Shown: positions 39,813 to 49,276 of the stretch, one piece after another
Numbering within the stretch: position 1 is the first letter of the stretch
How the letters are laid out: every line of letters begins with the position of its first letter
Assembly (NCBI GenBank): GCA_005881885.1
Contig: VBDX01000127.1
Span: 1-64,000 of the forward strand
DNA length: 64,000 nucleotides
Origin: Chloroflexota bacterium
GTDB lineage: Bacteria > Chloroflexota > Limnocylindria > P2-11E
Reading direction: 5' to 3'
The notes under the pieces: model-generated
Told to the model about the DNA's origin: nothing
Seen by the model: the letters and a program-made list of their open reading frames with translations, nothing else
Database searches by the model: none
Translations under genes and position numbers: made by a program

Positions 39813-41075
39813 TCAGTCCGCGCCCGATGCCAGGGTTCGCTCGGCCTGCCGGCGCTGCCGACGCTCGACCTCTTCGGGTGGCCGGACGTCGCGGAACGTG
39901 AAGTAGATCGCGATGTCGTAGACGATCTTGAGCGCGCCCGCGATGAAGAACGGCAGGCCGAGCGCGGCCGCGCTGAAGGCCATGCCCGCGAACGTCGGTG
40001 AGATCGCCGTCGCCGTAGTCCGCGCGACGTTCGTGATCCCGGCTGTCGCGGTCCGCTCGTCCGGATCGACGACCGCCATCGTGTACGACTGCCGTGTCGG
40101 GACATCCATCTGCGAGACGCTCATCCGCGCTAGGTACAGGGCGACTGCGAGCCAGGAGACCGGCGCGAGCGGCACCAGGACGAGCAGGATCTGCGAGGGC
40201 AGATGCGTGAAGACCATGGTGTTGAGTAGGCCGATCCGCTCCGCGAGCCAGCCGGCCAAAAGGAGCGAGAGCCCCGAGAGCACGCCGACCCAGAAGAACA
40301 GGACGGCGAGCGTCGCTGGATCGAAACCCCAACGCAGGAAGAACCAGTACGCGACGATCGACTGCACGACGAACCCGCCCGCGAAGGCGTCGAGGCCGAA
40401 GAGGAGCGAAAGCTTGGCGACCGTCCCCGTCGACCGGTGGATCCCGAGGAAGCGCCGCTCGCCCTCGACCTTCGTGAGTTCGACCCGGTCGCTGAGGGTG
40501 AGGAAGATCGCGAGATTGAGAAGCCCGACCACCGCGTAGAAGGCGAAGAGCGGGCGGTACGCGTCGGCGCCGTGCAAACCCTGCGCGGCGAAGAAGCCCA
40601 CCGCTGCGGCGGCGAGCGATCCAAGCGCGCCCGCGAAGTTCGCCGCGGTGTTGTAGATGGAGAACAGCCAGGTCCGTCGCTCGTTCGGCGCGGTCTGCGG
40701 AAGGATGGCCTGCTCGACGGTTTGGAAGATCCCGACCTCCGAGCTCGTCGCGCTGATGGTTCCGGTGAAGGCGCCGAGGACCAGGATCCAGAAATCGCTG
40801 GTGACCGCGAAGAGCAGGCCGCCGACCGCCATGAGCATGGCCATCGTCTGGATCGTCCGCCGCCGTCCGTAGCGATCCGCCACGAGGGACCAGAGGACGG
40901 TCATGAGCGCGGAGCCCGCGATCGCGGCCGTGAAGATCAGACCGATCTGGACCTTCGACATACCGAGCTGATCCAGATATAGCCCGAGGACGACCGCGAG
41001 GTAGCCGTACGCGAAGGTGCGCAGGACGCGCGTGGCAAGGAGCTTCTTGCCGTCAGCCGAAAGCCAGTCGAGCAC
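39813..41075 (-). CDS. MFS transporter
   Basis: 12-TM pattern; YGYLAVVLGLYLDQLGMSKVQIGLIFTAAIAGSALMTVLWSLVADRYGRRRTI. Confidence 0.9.
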   Translation of the reverse strand: MLDWLSADGKKLLATRVLRTFAYGYLAVVLGLYLDQLGMSKVQIGLIFTAAIAGSALMTVLWSLVADRYGRRRTIQTMAMLMAVGGLLFAVTSDFWILVLGAFTGTISATSSEVGIFQTVEQAILPQTAPNERRTWLFSIYNTAANFAGALGSLAAAAVGFFAAQGLHGADAYRPLFAFYAVVGLLNLAIFLTLSDRVELTKVEGERRFLGIHRSTGTVAKLSLLFGLDAFAGGFVVQSIVAYWFFLRWGFDPATLAVLFFWVGVLSGLSLLLAGWLAERIGLLNTMVFTHLPSQILLVLVPLAPVSWLAVALYLARMSVSQMDVPTRQSYTMAVVDPDERTATAGITNVARTTATAISPTFAGMAFSAAALGLPFFIAGALKIVYDIAIYFTFRDVRPPEEVERRQRRQAERTLASGAD

Positions 41076-41082
41076 GAAGCCC

Positions 41083-42234
41083 CTAGCGGATAGCCGCAAG
41101 TGGCCGCGCCGAGACCGTCGCCTCCTGGTAGAGGTTCCACGGAAGCAGGCGGTACTCGTTCTCGCATGGGTTGCCGGACGCGATCCAGTACTCGCCGGTC
41201 GTGAGGTCGACGATGCTCGACGCGATCGTCTGGTTCAGGTCCGTCCCTCCCGACGCCTCGTCGCCATGCTTGCAGACCGCGTTCGGATATCCGAAGTGGT
41301 CCCGGAGCGCCGCGCCGATCGCGCCTCGGATGGTCGCGGGATCGCCCGGGTCCTTCGCCGCGCGCAGGCCTTCCGTGAGGCGAGGAAGCCGCCAGAGCGA
41401 GTTCACCGAGAACGGCCGGTACGTCGCTGCGATCTGCTCGGGGACGAAGGCGACGAAGTGGTTCGTGTGCACGAGCAGGCCATTGGTGGGGTACATCCAG
41501 CCGTGTCTATCGGGCGTCGTCTCGAGATCGATCGCGAATCCGTCGCGGTGCGTCACGACCAGGTTCGTGCAGAGCGACTGGCGCGAGTCGAAGACGGCGC
41601 GGAGCGCCGATTGCATCTCCGTCGCCTCCAGCACTTTGCGGCGGATGATCGGCTGCGGAACGCCGATGCCCTTGCCCCATCTGGTGCCGAGCCCGTTCGC
41701 GTTGAGGGCGATCCCGGCCGAGTTCGCGCCGTGCCGTCCGACCTGTCCGGCTTCGGTCTGCATGATGATCGTTGGCCGGCCTGGTTGGATGATGCGCAGG
41801 AGGATCACCGTACCCGCCGTCTCGCAGCGCCAGTCCCAGTTCTGTCCGCAGTAGACGTGGCCGTCGCCCGATGCCTGGGGCAGGATCGCGTACGACGAGC
41901 AGCCCTCCTCAGCCTCATCGGCAAAGGGGTTGTGGGTCGAGAGCTCACCGCGCGCGTTCAGCGCGAGCACCTCCTCGAAGTCGACGCCCGCGCCCTCGGC
42001 GATGCCGCGAATCTCGTCGCCGATCCCAGGGAGGTAGCTCTCAATGGGCGGCACCCAACGCGGCGCGTTGCGGCGGATCTCCGACCACTCGAGTCCGGTC
42101 GTGCGCTTGAACGACTCGCGGTAGTAGCCGATCGAGTCGCGGATCTGGCTCCGTGCGGCCTCGCCGTGCTGGCGCCCGAGCTCGGGCCGGTCGCCGCTGA
42201 TCTCGATCGTCGGTAACGCCGCTGCAGCTTCCAT
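41083..42234 (-). CDS. C45 family autoproteolytic acyltransferase/hydrolase (IAT-like)
   Basis: EEGCSSYAILPQASGDGHVYCGQNWDWRCETAGTVILLRI; LGRQHGEAARSQI; nucleophile Cys in GCSSYA. Confidence 0.88.
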   Translation of the reverse strand: MEAAAALPTIEISGDRPELGRQHGEAARSQIRDSIGYYRESFKRTTGLEWSEIRRNAPRWVPPIESYLPGIGDEIRGIAEGAGVDFEEVLALNARGELSTHNPFADEAEEGCSSYAILPQASGDGHVYCGQNWDWRCETAGTVILLRIIQPGRPTIIMQTEAGQVGRHGANSAGIALNANGLGTRWGKGIGVPQPIIRRKVLEATEMQSALRAVFDSRQSLCTNLVVTHRDGFAIDLETTPDRHGWMYPTNGLLVHTNHFVAFVPEQIAATYRPFSVNSLWRLPRLTEGLRAAKDPGDPATIRGAIGAALRDHFGYPNAVCKHGDEASGGTDLNQTIASSIVDLTTGEYWIASGNPCENEYRLLPWNLYQEATVSARPLAAIR

Positions 42235-42284
42235 CGCATCGCCCCCGGCTTGAATCTCGCCGCAGCATACACTACAGTCCGCCC

Positions 42285-43181
42285 GTGGCAACGGCAGCGA
42301 ACGCTACAAGGCCTGCGGCGACCCTCGACGAGCGCATCGCCGCGACGCGTCCCACGCTCAGCCCGGCGGAAGAGCGCGTCGCGTCGTTCTTCGCCCAGCA
42401 TCGCGAGGAGGCCGTCTTTCTCTCCGCCGCGGAGATCGCCCGACAGCTCGAGACGAGCGACGCGACGGTGATCCGGGCGGTGCAGTCGCTCGGGTACGGC
42501 GGACTTCCGGCGCTCAAGGCCGAGCTTCAGGACGCGCTTCGCTCGCGCGCGACACCCACGCTCCGCCTTGGGCGCAGCATCGAGGAGCTGGGCGACGATC
42601 CTTCGGTCGTCCTCGAGCACGTTCTCGCGACGGAGCTACAGCTGCTGCACGACGCCCGAGAGACACTGCGCACCACCGACTTTGCGCGGGCGCTGAAGCT
42701 CCTCGCCGGCGCGCAGCGCGTCGTGATCCAGGGCCTCGGGCCGAACGCTCCACTGGGCGAGTACTTCGCCGCGCGACTGCGCCGGATGCGGCGGCCTGCC
42801 GTCGCGGTGGGTGCGCGCGGCCAGGCGCTGGCGGACGCGTTGATCGACATGCGGCGGGGCGACGTCGTCATCGTCATCGCGTACGACCGCTCGAGCCCCG
42901 AGGCCGAGCTCACGCTCGAACGCGCGCGCGAGCTGAAGCTGCCGTCCATCCTCATCACCGACACGCTGGGCCTTGCGCTCGACGGCCAGTTCACCGTCGC
43001 GCTTTCCGCGCGCCGCGCCGGCGGGGGTATGTTCCATCTGTCGGCGATGACGATCGTCGTGCTGGATGCTCTGCTGTTTGGTCTCGCGGGCCAGGATCGC
43101 GCGGCGGCGCTCGCCGCTGCCGAGGAGCTTGGGGAACTGCGCGCACGCATCGACAAGCGCGCGTTGGGGGGAACGGAGTGA
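42285..43181 (+). CDS. RpiR/MurR family transcriptional regulator (HTH_6 + SIS)
   Basis: RPTLSPAEERVASFFAQHREEAVFLSAAEIARQLETSDATVIRAVQSLGYGGLPALKAEL; SIS domain. Confidence 0.92.
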   Translation: MATAANATRPAATLDERIAATRPTLSPAEERVASFFAQHREEAVFLSAAEIARQLETSDATVIRAVQSLGYGGLPALKAELQDALRSRATPTLRLGRSIEELGDDPSVVLEHVLATELQLLHDARETLRTTDFARALKLLAGAQRVVIQGLGPNAPLGEYFAARLRRMRRPAVAVGARGQALADALIDMRRGDVVIVIAYDRSSPEAELTLERARELKLPSILITDTLGLALDGQFTVALSARRAGGGMFHLSAMTIVVLDALLFGLAGQDRAAALAAAEELGELRARIDKRALGGTE

Positions 43182-44539
43182 GCACACTCACGCAAACACG
43201 GATGGGGCTTTCGAGCGCGGACGTTCGCCAGCTGCGGGAGCAGTACGTACCTAGGGGTCTGCACGTCGGGACTCCGGTGGTGGTCGCGCATGCGTCCGGC
43301 GCGGAGGTCTTCGATCCCGAGGGGAAGCGCTATCTCGACTTCGTCTCCGGCATCGGCGCCCTGAACCTCGGCCATCAGCACCCCGAGATCATCGCCGCCG
43401 TGCAGGAGCAGCTCGAGCGTTACGCGCACGTGTCGGCCCAGGTCGTGACGTACGAGCCGTACGTGCGCCTCGCCCAGGAGCTCGACCGAATTTATCCCCG
43501 TACGAGCGGCTCGACGGTCGCGACGAAGAGCGTCTTCGCGAACAGCGGCGCCGAGGCGGTCGAGAACGCGATCAAGATCGCTCGGGTCGCCACCGGGCGC
43601 GAGTGGATCGTGGCCTTCCAGAACTCGTTCCACGGCCGCACCTACACCGCGATGACCGCGACGGGCAAGACGAAGAACTCTCGGATGGCGTTCATGCGCT
43701 CGACCACGCCGAACATTGCCCATCTGCCGTACCCCTATCCCTACCGGCCGATCGCGAACGTTGCTGACGAGGAGCTCGCGGAGCTGTACGTGCGCCTCTT
43801 CGAGCAGGCGCTTGACACCAACCTCGCGCCGGAGCACGTGGCGGCCGTCATCATCGAGCCGGTCCAGGGCGAGGGCGGCTTCGTCGTGCCGCCGGCGCGC
43901 TTCTTGAAGCGCGTCGCGGCGATCTGCCGCCGTCACGACATCCTCTTCATCGCCGACGAGATCCAGACTGGCATGGCGCGGACCGGACGCATGTTCGCCA
44001 TCGAGCACGCCGGCGTCACGCCCGATCTTCTCGTGACCTCCAAGTCGCTGGGTGCCGGATTCCCGATCGGCGCGGTCACCGGGCGCGCGGAGCTCTTCGA
44101 GGCGCTTGGGCCGGGCACGCTCGGGAGCACGTTCGGAGGCCACCCCATCGCCTGCGCGGCGGCGCTCAAGACCATCGAGATCATCGAGCGAGACGGACTG
44201 ATCGCGCGCGCCGGCGAGATCGGGCGCGCGATCCGAGCGCGATTCGACACCATGGCGGAGCGGTTCGCTTCGATCGGAGAGGCACGCGGCATCGGCGCGA
44301 TGCAAGCGATCGAGCTCGTGCGCGATCGCAAGACGAAGGCGCCGGCCCCGGACGTGGTCGAGGCGTCCATCCGCGCGGCCTGCGAGCGTGGCCTGTTGCT
44401 ACTGCGGGCGGGCCTCTACTCGAACGTCATCCGTACGCTCGTCCCGCTCACGATCACCGACGCGCAACTCAACGAAGGGCTCGACGTCCTCGAAGCAGCG
44501 CTGGCCGCCAACACCAAGGACGCGGCAGGCTCACGCTGA
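43178..44539 (+). CDS. gabT: Class III aminotransferase, 4-aminobutyrate transaminase-like
   Basis: SGIGALNLGHQHPEIIAAVQ..FANSGAEAVENAIKIAR..FHGRTYTAMTATG..IADEIQTGMARTGRMFAIEHAGVTPDLLVTSKSLGAGFPIGAVTGR; GTGA overlap with RpiR gene. Confidence 0.9.
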   Translation: MSTLTQTRMGLSSADVRQLREQYVPRGLHVGTPVVVAHASGAEVFDPEGKRYLDFVSGIGALNLGHQHPEIIAAVQEQLERYAHVSAQVVTYEPYVRLAQELDRIYPRTSGSTVATKSVFANSGAEAVENAIKIARVATGREWIVAFQNSFHGRTYTAMTATGKTKNSRMAFMRSTTPNIAHLPYPYPYRPIANVADEELAELYVRLFEQALDTNLAPEHVAAVIIEPVQGEGGFVVPPARFLKRVAAICRRHDILFIADEIQTGMARTGRMFAIEHAGVTPDLLVTSKSLGAGFPIGAVTGRAELFEALGPGTLGSTFGGHPIACAAALKTIEIIERDGLIARAGEIGRAIRARFDTMAERFASIGEARGIGAMQAIELVRDRKTKAPAPDVVEASIRAACERGLLLLRAGLYSNVIRTLVPLTITDAQLNEGLDVLEAALAANTKDAAGSR

Positions 44540-44547
44540 AGGCGAAC

Positions 44548-46179
44548 ATGTACCGGCGCCAATTCCTGAGGCGGTCCGCGCTTGCGGCGGCGAGCCTCGC
44601 GGTCTTCGCCTGCGCGCCCGGCGCGACCGGGCCCGCGGCGTCGGCGGCGCTCAAACCGGTCAAGGGCGGCACGCTCACCTGGGGGCTGTGGGACAAGATC
44701 GACGTCATCGACCCCGCGCTCACCACAGGGGCGGCCGCCGGCGAGATCGCGCAGAACATCCTGGACACGCTCATCACGATCGACAGCGACCAGAAGCTCT
44801 ACCCGGCGCTCGCCTCCAAGTGGACCATCACCGACTCCTCGAAGACCTTCACGTTCACGCTCCGCGACGGCGTGAAGTTCCACGACGGGAGCACCCTCAC
44901 GGCCGCCGCGGTGAAGGGATCCTTCGATCGGATCCTCGATCCAAAGACGAAGGCCGGTGCCGTCGTCTCGCTCGTGGGTCCGATCGACAAGATCACAACG
45001 CCGGACGACAAGACGGTGGTCTTCAGCTTCAAGCAGCCGTATCCGGCGTTCATGCTGCAGATCTGGCGCTACTTTTTCGGGGTCCTCTCGCCGAAATACC
45101 TCGCGACACTGAAGCCCGGCGACGTAGCGGCGGAGCCCGTCGGTTCGGGTCCGTTCATGTTCGCGGGGCGGTCGTCCGACGGCGTCGTCACGATCAAAGC
45201 CTTCGCCGACTACAACTGGGGTAATGAGCTCTTCAAGAACCGCGGCGCGGCTTACCTCGACCAGCTGAAGTTCCGCGCGATCACCGAGCCGTCGACCCGC
45301 GTGGCCACTCTCGAGAGCGGCGAGAATCTGTTCATCGACGAGATCCCCGAGGCAGACTACGCGCGCCTGAAGGAAGACAAACGTTTCCGCTTCGTCCAGT
45401 CACCCCGCGCGAGCCACACGCTCGGCTTCAGCATGAACGTCACCAAGGCGCCGACCGACGACCACGCGGTCCGTGAGGCCGTGAACTGGGCCGTCGACCG
45501 TAAGTCGATCGTCGACAAGATCTTCTTCGGCGTCCATCACGTGTCCATGGGCCCGCTCTCCGAGGGCGTCTGGGCGCGCGACGAGAGCATCGAGAAGTCT
45601 TTCGGCTATGACCCGGCGAAGGCGAAGAAGATCCTCGACGACGCGGGCTGGAAGGCCGGCGCGTCAGGCCCGATCCGCGAGAAGAGCGGACAGAAGCTCG
45701 AGATCGCTCTCGCCACTTTCCGCAGCCCCTGGACCGAGATCGCCCAGGCGATGCAATCGCAGCTTCGCGACATTGGCATCGACCTCAAGGTGCAGGTGAT
45801 GGAGCGCGGCCCGTATCTCGATTTCGTGCGCGCATACAAGCACAACATGGCCGCGACTTCGTCGACAGCGATCGATCCGGACGGGATCCTCCGCGTCTGC
45901 TATCACTCGGCGAACCGGGTCTCCGGGAGCAACTTCTCAAACACGAACGACCCGCAGCTCGACGCACTGCTTGTCAAGGGGCAGTCGCAGGACCTGAGCA
46001 CGCCCGAGCGCAAGCAGACCTACGTCGACGCGCAGAAGCGCGTCATGGAGATCCTGCCGTTCGTCGGCGTCATGAGCCAGGTGCGGGTCGAAGCCATGTC
46101 CACAAAGGTGCACGACTTCAAGCCGGGACCCGATGGACTCACCGGGACCGCCATGAACGACGTCTGGCTGGAGAGCTAG
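44548..46179 (+). CDS. ABC transporter substrate-binding lipoprotein, family 5, Tat-like signal
   Basis: MYRRQFLRRSALAAASLAVFACAPG; LTWGLWDKIDVIDPALTTGAAAGEIAQNILDTLI. Confidence 0.92.
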   Translation: MYRRQFLRRSALAAASLAVFACAPGATGPAASAALKPVKGGTLTWGLWDKIDVIDPALTTGAAAGEIAQNILDTLITIDSDQKLYPALASKWTITDSSKTFTFTLRDGVKFHDGSTLTAAAVKGSFDRILDPKTKAGAVVSLVGPIDKITTPDDKTVVFSFKQPYPAFMLQIWRYFFGVLSPKYLATLKPGDVAAEPVGSGPFMFAGRSSDGVVTIKAFADYNWGNELFKNRGAAYLDQLKFRAITEPSTRVATLESGENLFIDEIPEADYARLKEDKRFRFVQSPRASHTLGFSMNVTKAPTDDHAVREAVNWAVDRKSIVDKIFFGVHHVSMGPLSEGVWARDESIEKSFGYDPAKAKKILDDAGWKAGASGPIREKSGQKLEIALATFRSPWTEIAQAMQSQLRDIGIDLKVQVMERGPYLDFVRAYKHNMAATSSTAIDPDGILRVCYHSANRVSGSNFSNTNDPQLDALLVKGQSQDLSTPERKQTYVDAQKRVMEILPFVGVMSQVRVEAMSTKVHDFKPGPDGLTGTAMNDVWLES

Positions 46180-46947
46180 ATGGACCTGGTGACCCTTGCC
46201 ATCGCCGCCACACCGTCGTTCATCGCCAGCGCCGTCGAGTTCGTCGAGGCGACAACGATCGTCCTCGCCGTCGGGATCACGCGCGGCTGGCGCGCGCCGC
46301 TCGCCGGCAGCGCGCTGGCGGCGCTCACGCTCGGCGTGATCGTCGGCACGCTCGGGGTTGCGCTCGTCACGGTCGTACCCGAGCACCTGCTGCTCGGTCT
46401 CGTCGGCACGCTGCTGCTGCTCTTCGGCCTGCGCTGGCTGCGCAAGGCAGTCCTCCGCTTCGCAGGGATCGTCGCGCTGCACGACGAGGAAGAGATCTAT
46501 CGCAAAGAGGTCGCCGAGCTTCGCTCGCAAGGCCGGAGGAAGACCGAGTGGGATTGGGTCGGCATGATCGTGGCATACAAGGCGGTGCTCCTTGAGGGCA
46601 TCGAGGTCGCCTTCATCGTCATCGCGTTCGGCGCGAAGGGCCTCGGCGCGATGAACGCGGCGATCGTCGGCGCCATCGCCGCCGGCATCATCGTCATCGC
46701 GCTCGCGGCCGCGCTTCGGCATCCGCTCACGGCCGTTCCGGAGAACTGGATGAAGTTCGGTGTCGGCGCGATGCTCTCGAGCTTCGGCGTCTTCTGGTTC
46801 GGCGAGGGTGTCGGTGCGGAGTGGCCAGGCGACGCCGCGTCGATCCCGATCATCCTCGGCGCGTTCCTCGTCGCGAGCTGGATTGCGGTGCGGCTCCTGA
46901 ACGGCCTACTCCCACAGGGCGCGCGCGTGGAGGCGCGGAATGTCTAG
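46180..46947 (+). CDS. Predicted membrane protein (COG4280-like), two E-x-x-E-containing TM repeats
   Basis: SAVEFVEATTIVLAVGITRGWRAPL and AVLLEGIEVAFIVIAFGAKGLGAM repeats. Confidence 0.78.
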   Translation: MDLVTLAIAATPSFIASAVEFVEATTIVLAVGITRGWRAPLAGSALAALTLGVIVGTLGVALVTVVPEHLLLGLVGTLLLLFGLRWLRKAVLRFAGIVALHDEEEIYRKEVAELRSQGRRKTEWDWVGMIVAYKAVLLEGIEVAFIVIAFGAKGLGAMNAAIVGAIAAGIIVIALAAALRHPLTAVPENWMKFGVGAMLSSFGVFWFGEGVGAEWPGDAASIPIILGAFLVASWIAVRLLNGLLPQGARVEARNV

Positions 46948-47170
46948 CGTGCTGCGCGCGATCTGGGACAACACGTACGGGCTGCTCGTCGACGACGGCC
47001 AGCTCGCGATCGGGGCGATCGCCGCGCTCGCCATCACCTGGCTCATCGCGGCGTCGAGTTCCGAGGCGCTCCGCGGGAACGCCGGCTGGGTGCTGCTCGT
47101 CCTGGTCCTCGCGCTGGTGGTCGCAAACCTTTACCGCGCCGGGCACAGCGCGCGCCGACGCACCGGCTAG
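46940..47170 (+). CDS. Small two-TM membrane protein coupled to COG4280-like gene
   Basis: MSSVLRAIWDNTYGLLVDDGQLAIGAIAALAITWLIAASSSEALRGNAGWVLLVLVLALVVANLYRAGHSARRRTG; 8-bp overlap. Confidence 0.78.
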   Translation: MSSVLRAIWDNTYGLLVDDGQLAIGAIAALAITWLIAASSSEALRGNAGWVLLVLVLALVVANLYRAGHSARRRTG

Positions 47171-47577
47171 CGAGCTACGGCACTTCCGCGGGGTTGAGCC
47201 TTCGCTCCGCGGTCCGTTCGCAGAAGCGCGAAGACGAACATCGCGCTCAGGATCAGGTGGAGCAGAGACGCGCTCGCGGCTTGTGCCGGCAAGTGGCCGG
47301 CAAGGACCTCACTCGCGTTCACCAGCAACGAGAGGATCTGGACGACAAGGTTTCCGCCGAGGAGACTGCGCAACACCTCGCCGGTCGCGCCGCGCAACAG
47401 CCAATCGATGACCCCGAGTCCCGTGACCGTCGCGCCGGCGCCGCGTGCGATCGCGATCCCTCCATCCGGCAGCGTGAGGCCGGAGATAGCGAGCATCGAC
47501 GCCGGGAAGAGCAGCAGAGGAAGACCGAACGCGAACGCTTGCACGGCGCCGATGGTGAGCGCCAGGCGCGGGCTCAA
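47167..47577 (-). CDS. Four-TM membrane protein of unknown function
   Basis: Hydrophobic 136-aa ORF; shares stop palindrome with 46940..47170. Confidence 0.65.
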   Translation of the reverse strand: MSPRLALTIGAVQAFAFGLPLLLFPASMLAISGLTLPDGGIAIARGAGATVTGLGVIDWLLRGATGEVLRSLLGGNLVVQILSLLVNASEVLAGHLPAQAASASLLHLILSAMFVFALLRTDRGAKAQPRGSAVAR

Positions 47578-47588
47578 GGCACGCGATT

Positions 47589-49256
47589 ATGAGCGAGCCG
47601 GCCGATCTGATCCTTCACGGAGGAAGGGTCTGGACCGTCGATCCAGAGCGGCCCGAGGCGCGAGCGGTCGCGGTCCGCGGCGACCGTTTCGTCGCGGTCG
47701 GGCCCGAGCAGGAGGTGCTCGGACTCCGGGGACCGGCAACGCAGGTCATCGAGCTGGGCGATCGCCTCGTGCTTCCGGGATTCATCGACGCGCACACCCA
47801 CTTCGGGAACGCCGCCGCGTGGCTCTTCCGCGTGAGCCTCTACGAGGTCGGCGATGCGCCTCTGGCCATCGACAAGGTGGCGGCCGCGGCGCAGCTGGTG
47901 CCGGAAGGCCTCTGGATCACCGGTGGCGACCTCGGCGCCGCCGACGCGTGGGTGGCCGATCGCGCCGGACGTCCTCGGCCCGCGCCGCCGGCCGTGGACC
48001 GATCCGCGCTCGACCGCGCCGCTCCTCGGCATCCGGTCTTGCTGCGTCGGGTGGACGGCGCATACGTCGCGAACTCGCTCGCGCTGGCGCGCGCCCGCCT
48101 CGGTCGACGCGCTCCCGATCCACGGGGCGGGGGCGTCGATCGCGACCCGGCCACAGGCGAGCCGACGGGGCTTCTCTTCGGTCGCGCGGGCGAGCGGATG
48201 ATCGAGCTCATGCCGCCGGCGAGCCTCGAGTACCTGCTCGTTGGCGCTCGCGCCGCTCTGGAGGACCTGCGGCGGGTGGGGATCACGTCGATCCACGATG
48301 TGGCGCGCCTGCCGGAAATTTCGCGGACCCGCGTCTTCCACACGGACGTCGAGCGCAGCGCCACCGACCTCGACATCTTCCGCGAGCTCCAACGCCGCGA
48401 CCAGCTGACGATCCGGGTCTACGCGTTCCTCACGCTCGCGGTCTGGCGCGACATAGTGAAAAGCGGGATCAGGCCGCGTTCCGACGACGGCTTGATCCGC
48501 TTTGGGGGACTCAAGGCCTTCGTCGATGGCTTCCTCATGGAGATGCCGTACGCGGATGACCCGGACTATGCGGGCGACTTCACTTTCCGCTTCGTCGACG
48601 AGGAGACGATGGCCGCGGACATCGCCGGGGCCGACCGCGCCGGCTTCGACCCCGTCATCCACACGATCGGCGATCGCGCACATCGGCTGCTGCTCGACTG
48701 GTACGAGGCGGCCGTCCGCGCCAATCCATCGCGCGACCGGCGCTTCCGCGTCATCCACGCCTGGTACCCGAGCGCGCGCGAGGTCCAACGGATCGGGACC
48801 CTCGGGCTGATCGCGGACGTCACACCGCAGCACCTGGCGAACGACGTTGCGTTGGTCGAGCGCAGGCTCGGGCCGGAACGCGCAAGGACCGCGCACGCGT
48901 GGCGATCGCTTCTCGAGGCTGGTGCCCGCCTCGATCTCGTCTCGGACTGGCCGGGGTCTTTCAACGAGCAGCGGGCGACCCCGCTCGCGCCGCTCGAGAA
49001 CATCGCGCTCGCGGTCGGCCGCGAGTGGCACCCGGAGCAGGCGTTGACCGTCGCGGAGGCCATCGCCGCGTACACGTCCACCCCGGCCTACGCCTCGCAC
49101 GAGGAACATCGCAAGGGCAGCATCACCGAGGGCAAGCTCGCCGATCTCGTGGTGCTTTCGCGCGACATCCTCTCCCTCAATGCGGAAGAGATCCGGGCGA
49201 CGGAGGTCGACCTGACCATCCTGGGCGGGCGAGTCATCTATCGACGGACCGACTGA
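47589..49256 (+). CDS. YtcJ-like amidohydrolase
   Basis: ADLILHGGRVWTVDPERPEARAVAVRGDRFVAVG..LPGFIDAHTHFG..IHTIGDRAHRLLLDWYEAA..LDLVSDWPGSFNEQR. Confidence 0.88.
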   Translation: MSEPADLILHGGRVWTVDPERPEARAVAVRGDRFVAVGPEQEVLGLRGPATQVIELGDRLVLPGFIDAHTHFGNAAAWLFRVSLYEVGDAPLAIDKVAAAAQLVPEGLWITGGDLGAADAWVADRAGRPRPAPPAVDRSALDRAAPRHPVLLRRVDGAYVANSLALARARLGRRAPDPRGGGVDRDPATGEPTGLLFGRAGERMIELMPPASLEYLLVGARAALEDLRRVGITSIHDVARLPEISRTRVFHTDVERSATDLDIFRELQRRDQLTIRVYAFLTLAVWRDIVKSGIRPRSDDGLIRFGGLKAFVDGFLMEMPYADDPDYAGDFTFRFVDEETMAADIAGADRAGFDPVIHTIGDRAHRLLLDWYEAAVRANPSRDRRFRVIHAWYPSAREVQRIGTLGLIADVTPQHLANDVALVERRLGPERARTAHAWRSLLEAGARLDLVSDWPGSFNEQRATPLAPLENIALAVGREWHPEQALTVAEAIAAYTSTPAYASHEEHRKGSITEGKLADLVVLSRDILSLNAEEIRATEVDLTILGGRVIYRRTD

Positions 49257-49276
49257 TTCCGGCGAGGACCGGCCCG

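Noticed and set aside
47589-49256. Possible imidazolonepropionase (HutI) completing a hut pathway
   Set aside because: Sequence pattern fits YtcJ-type amidohydrolase 3, not HutI
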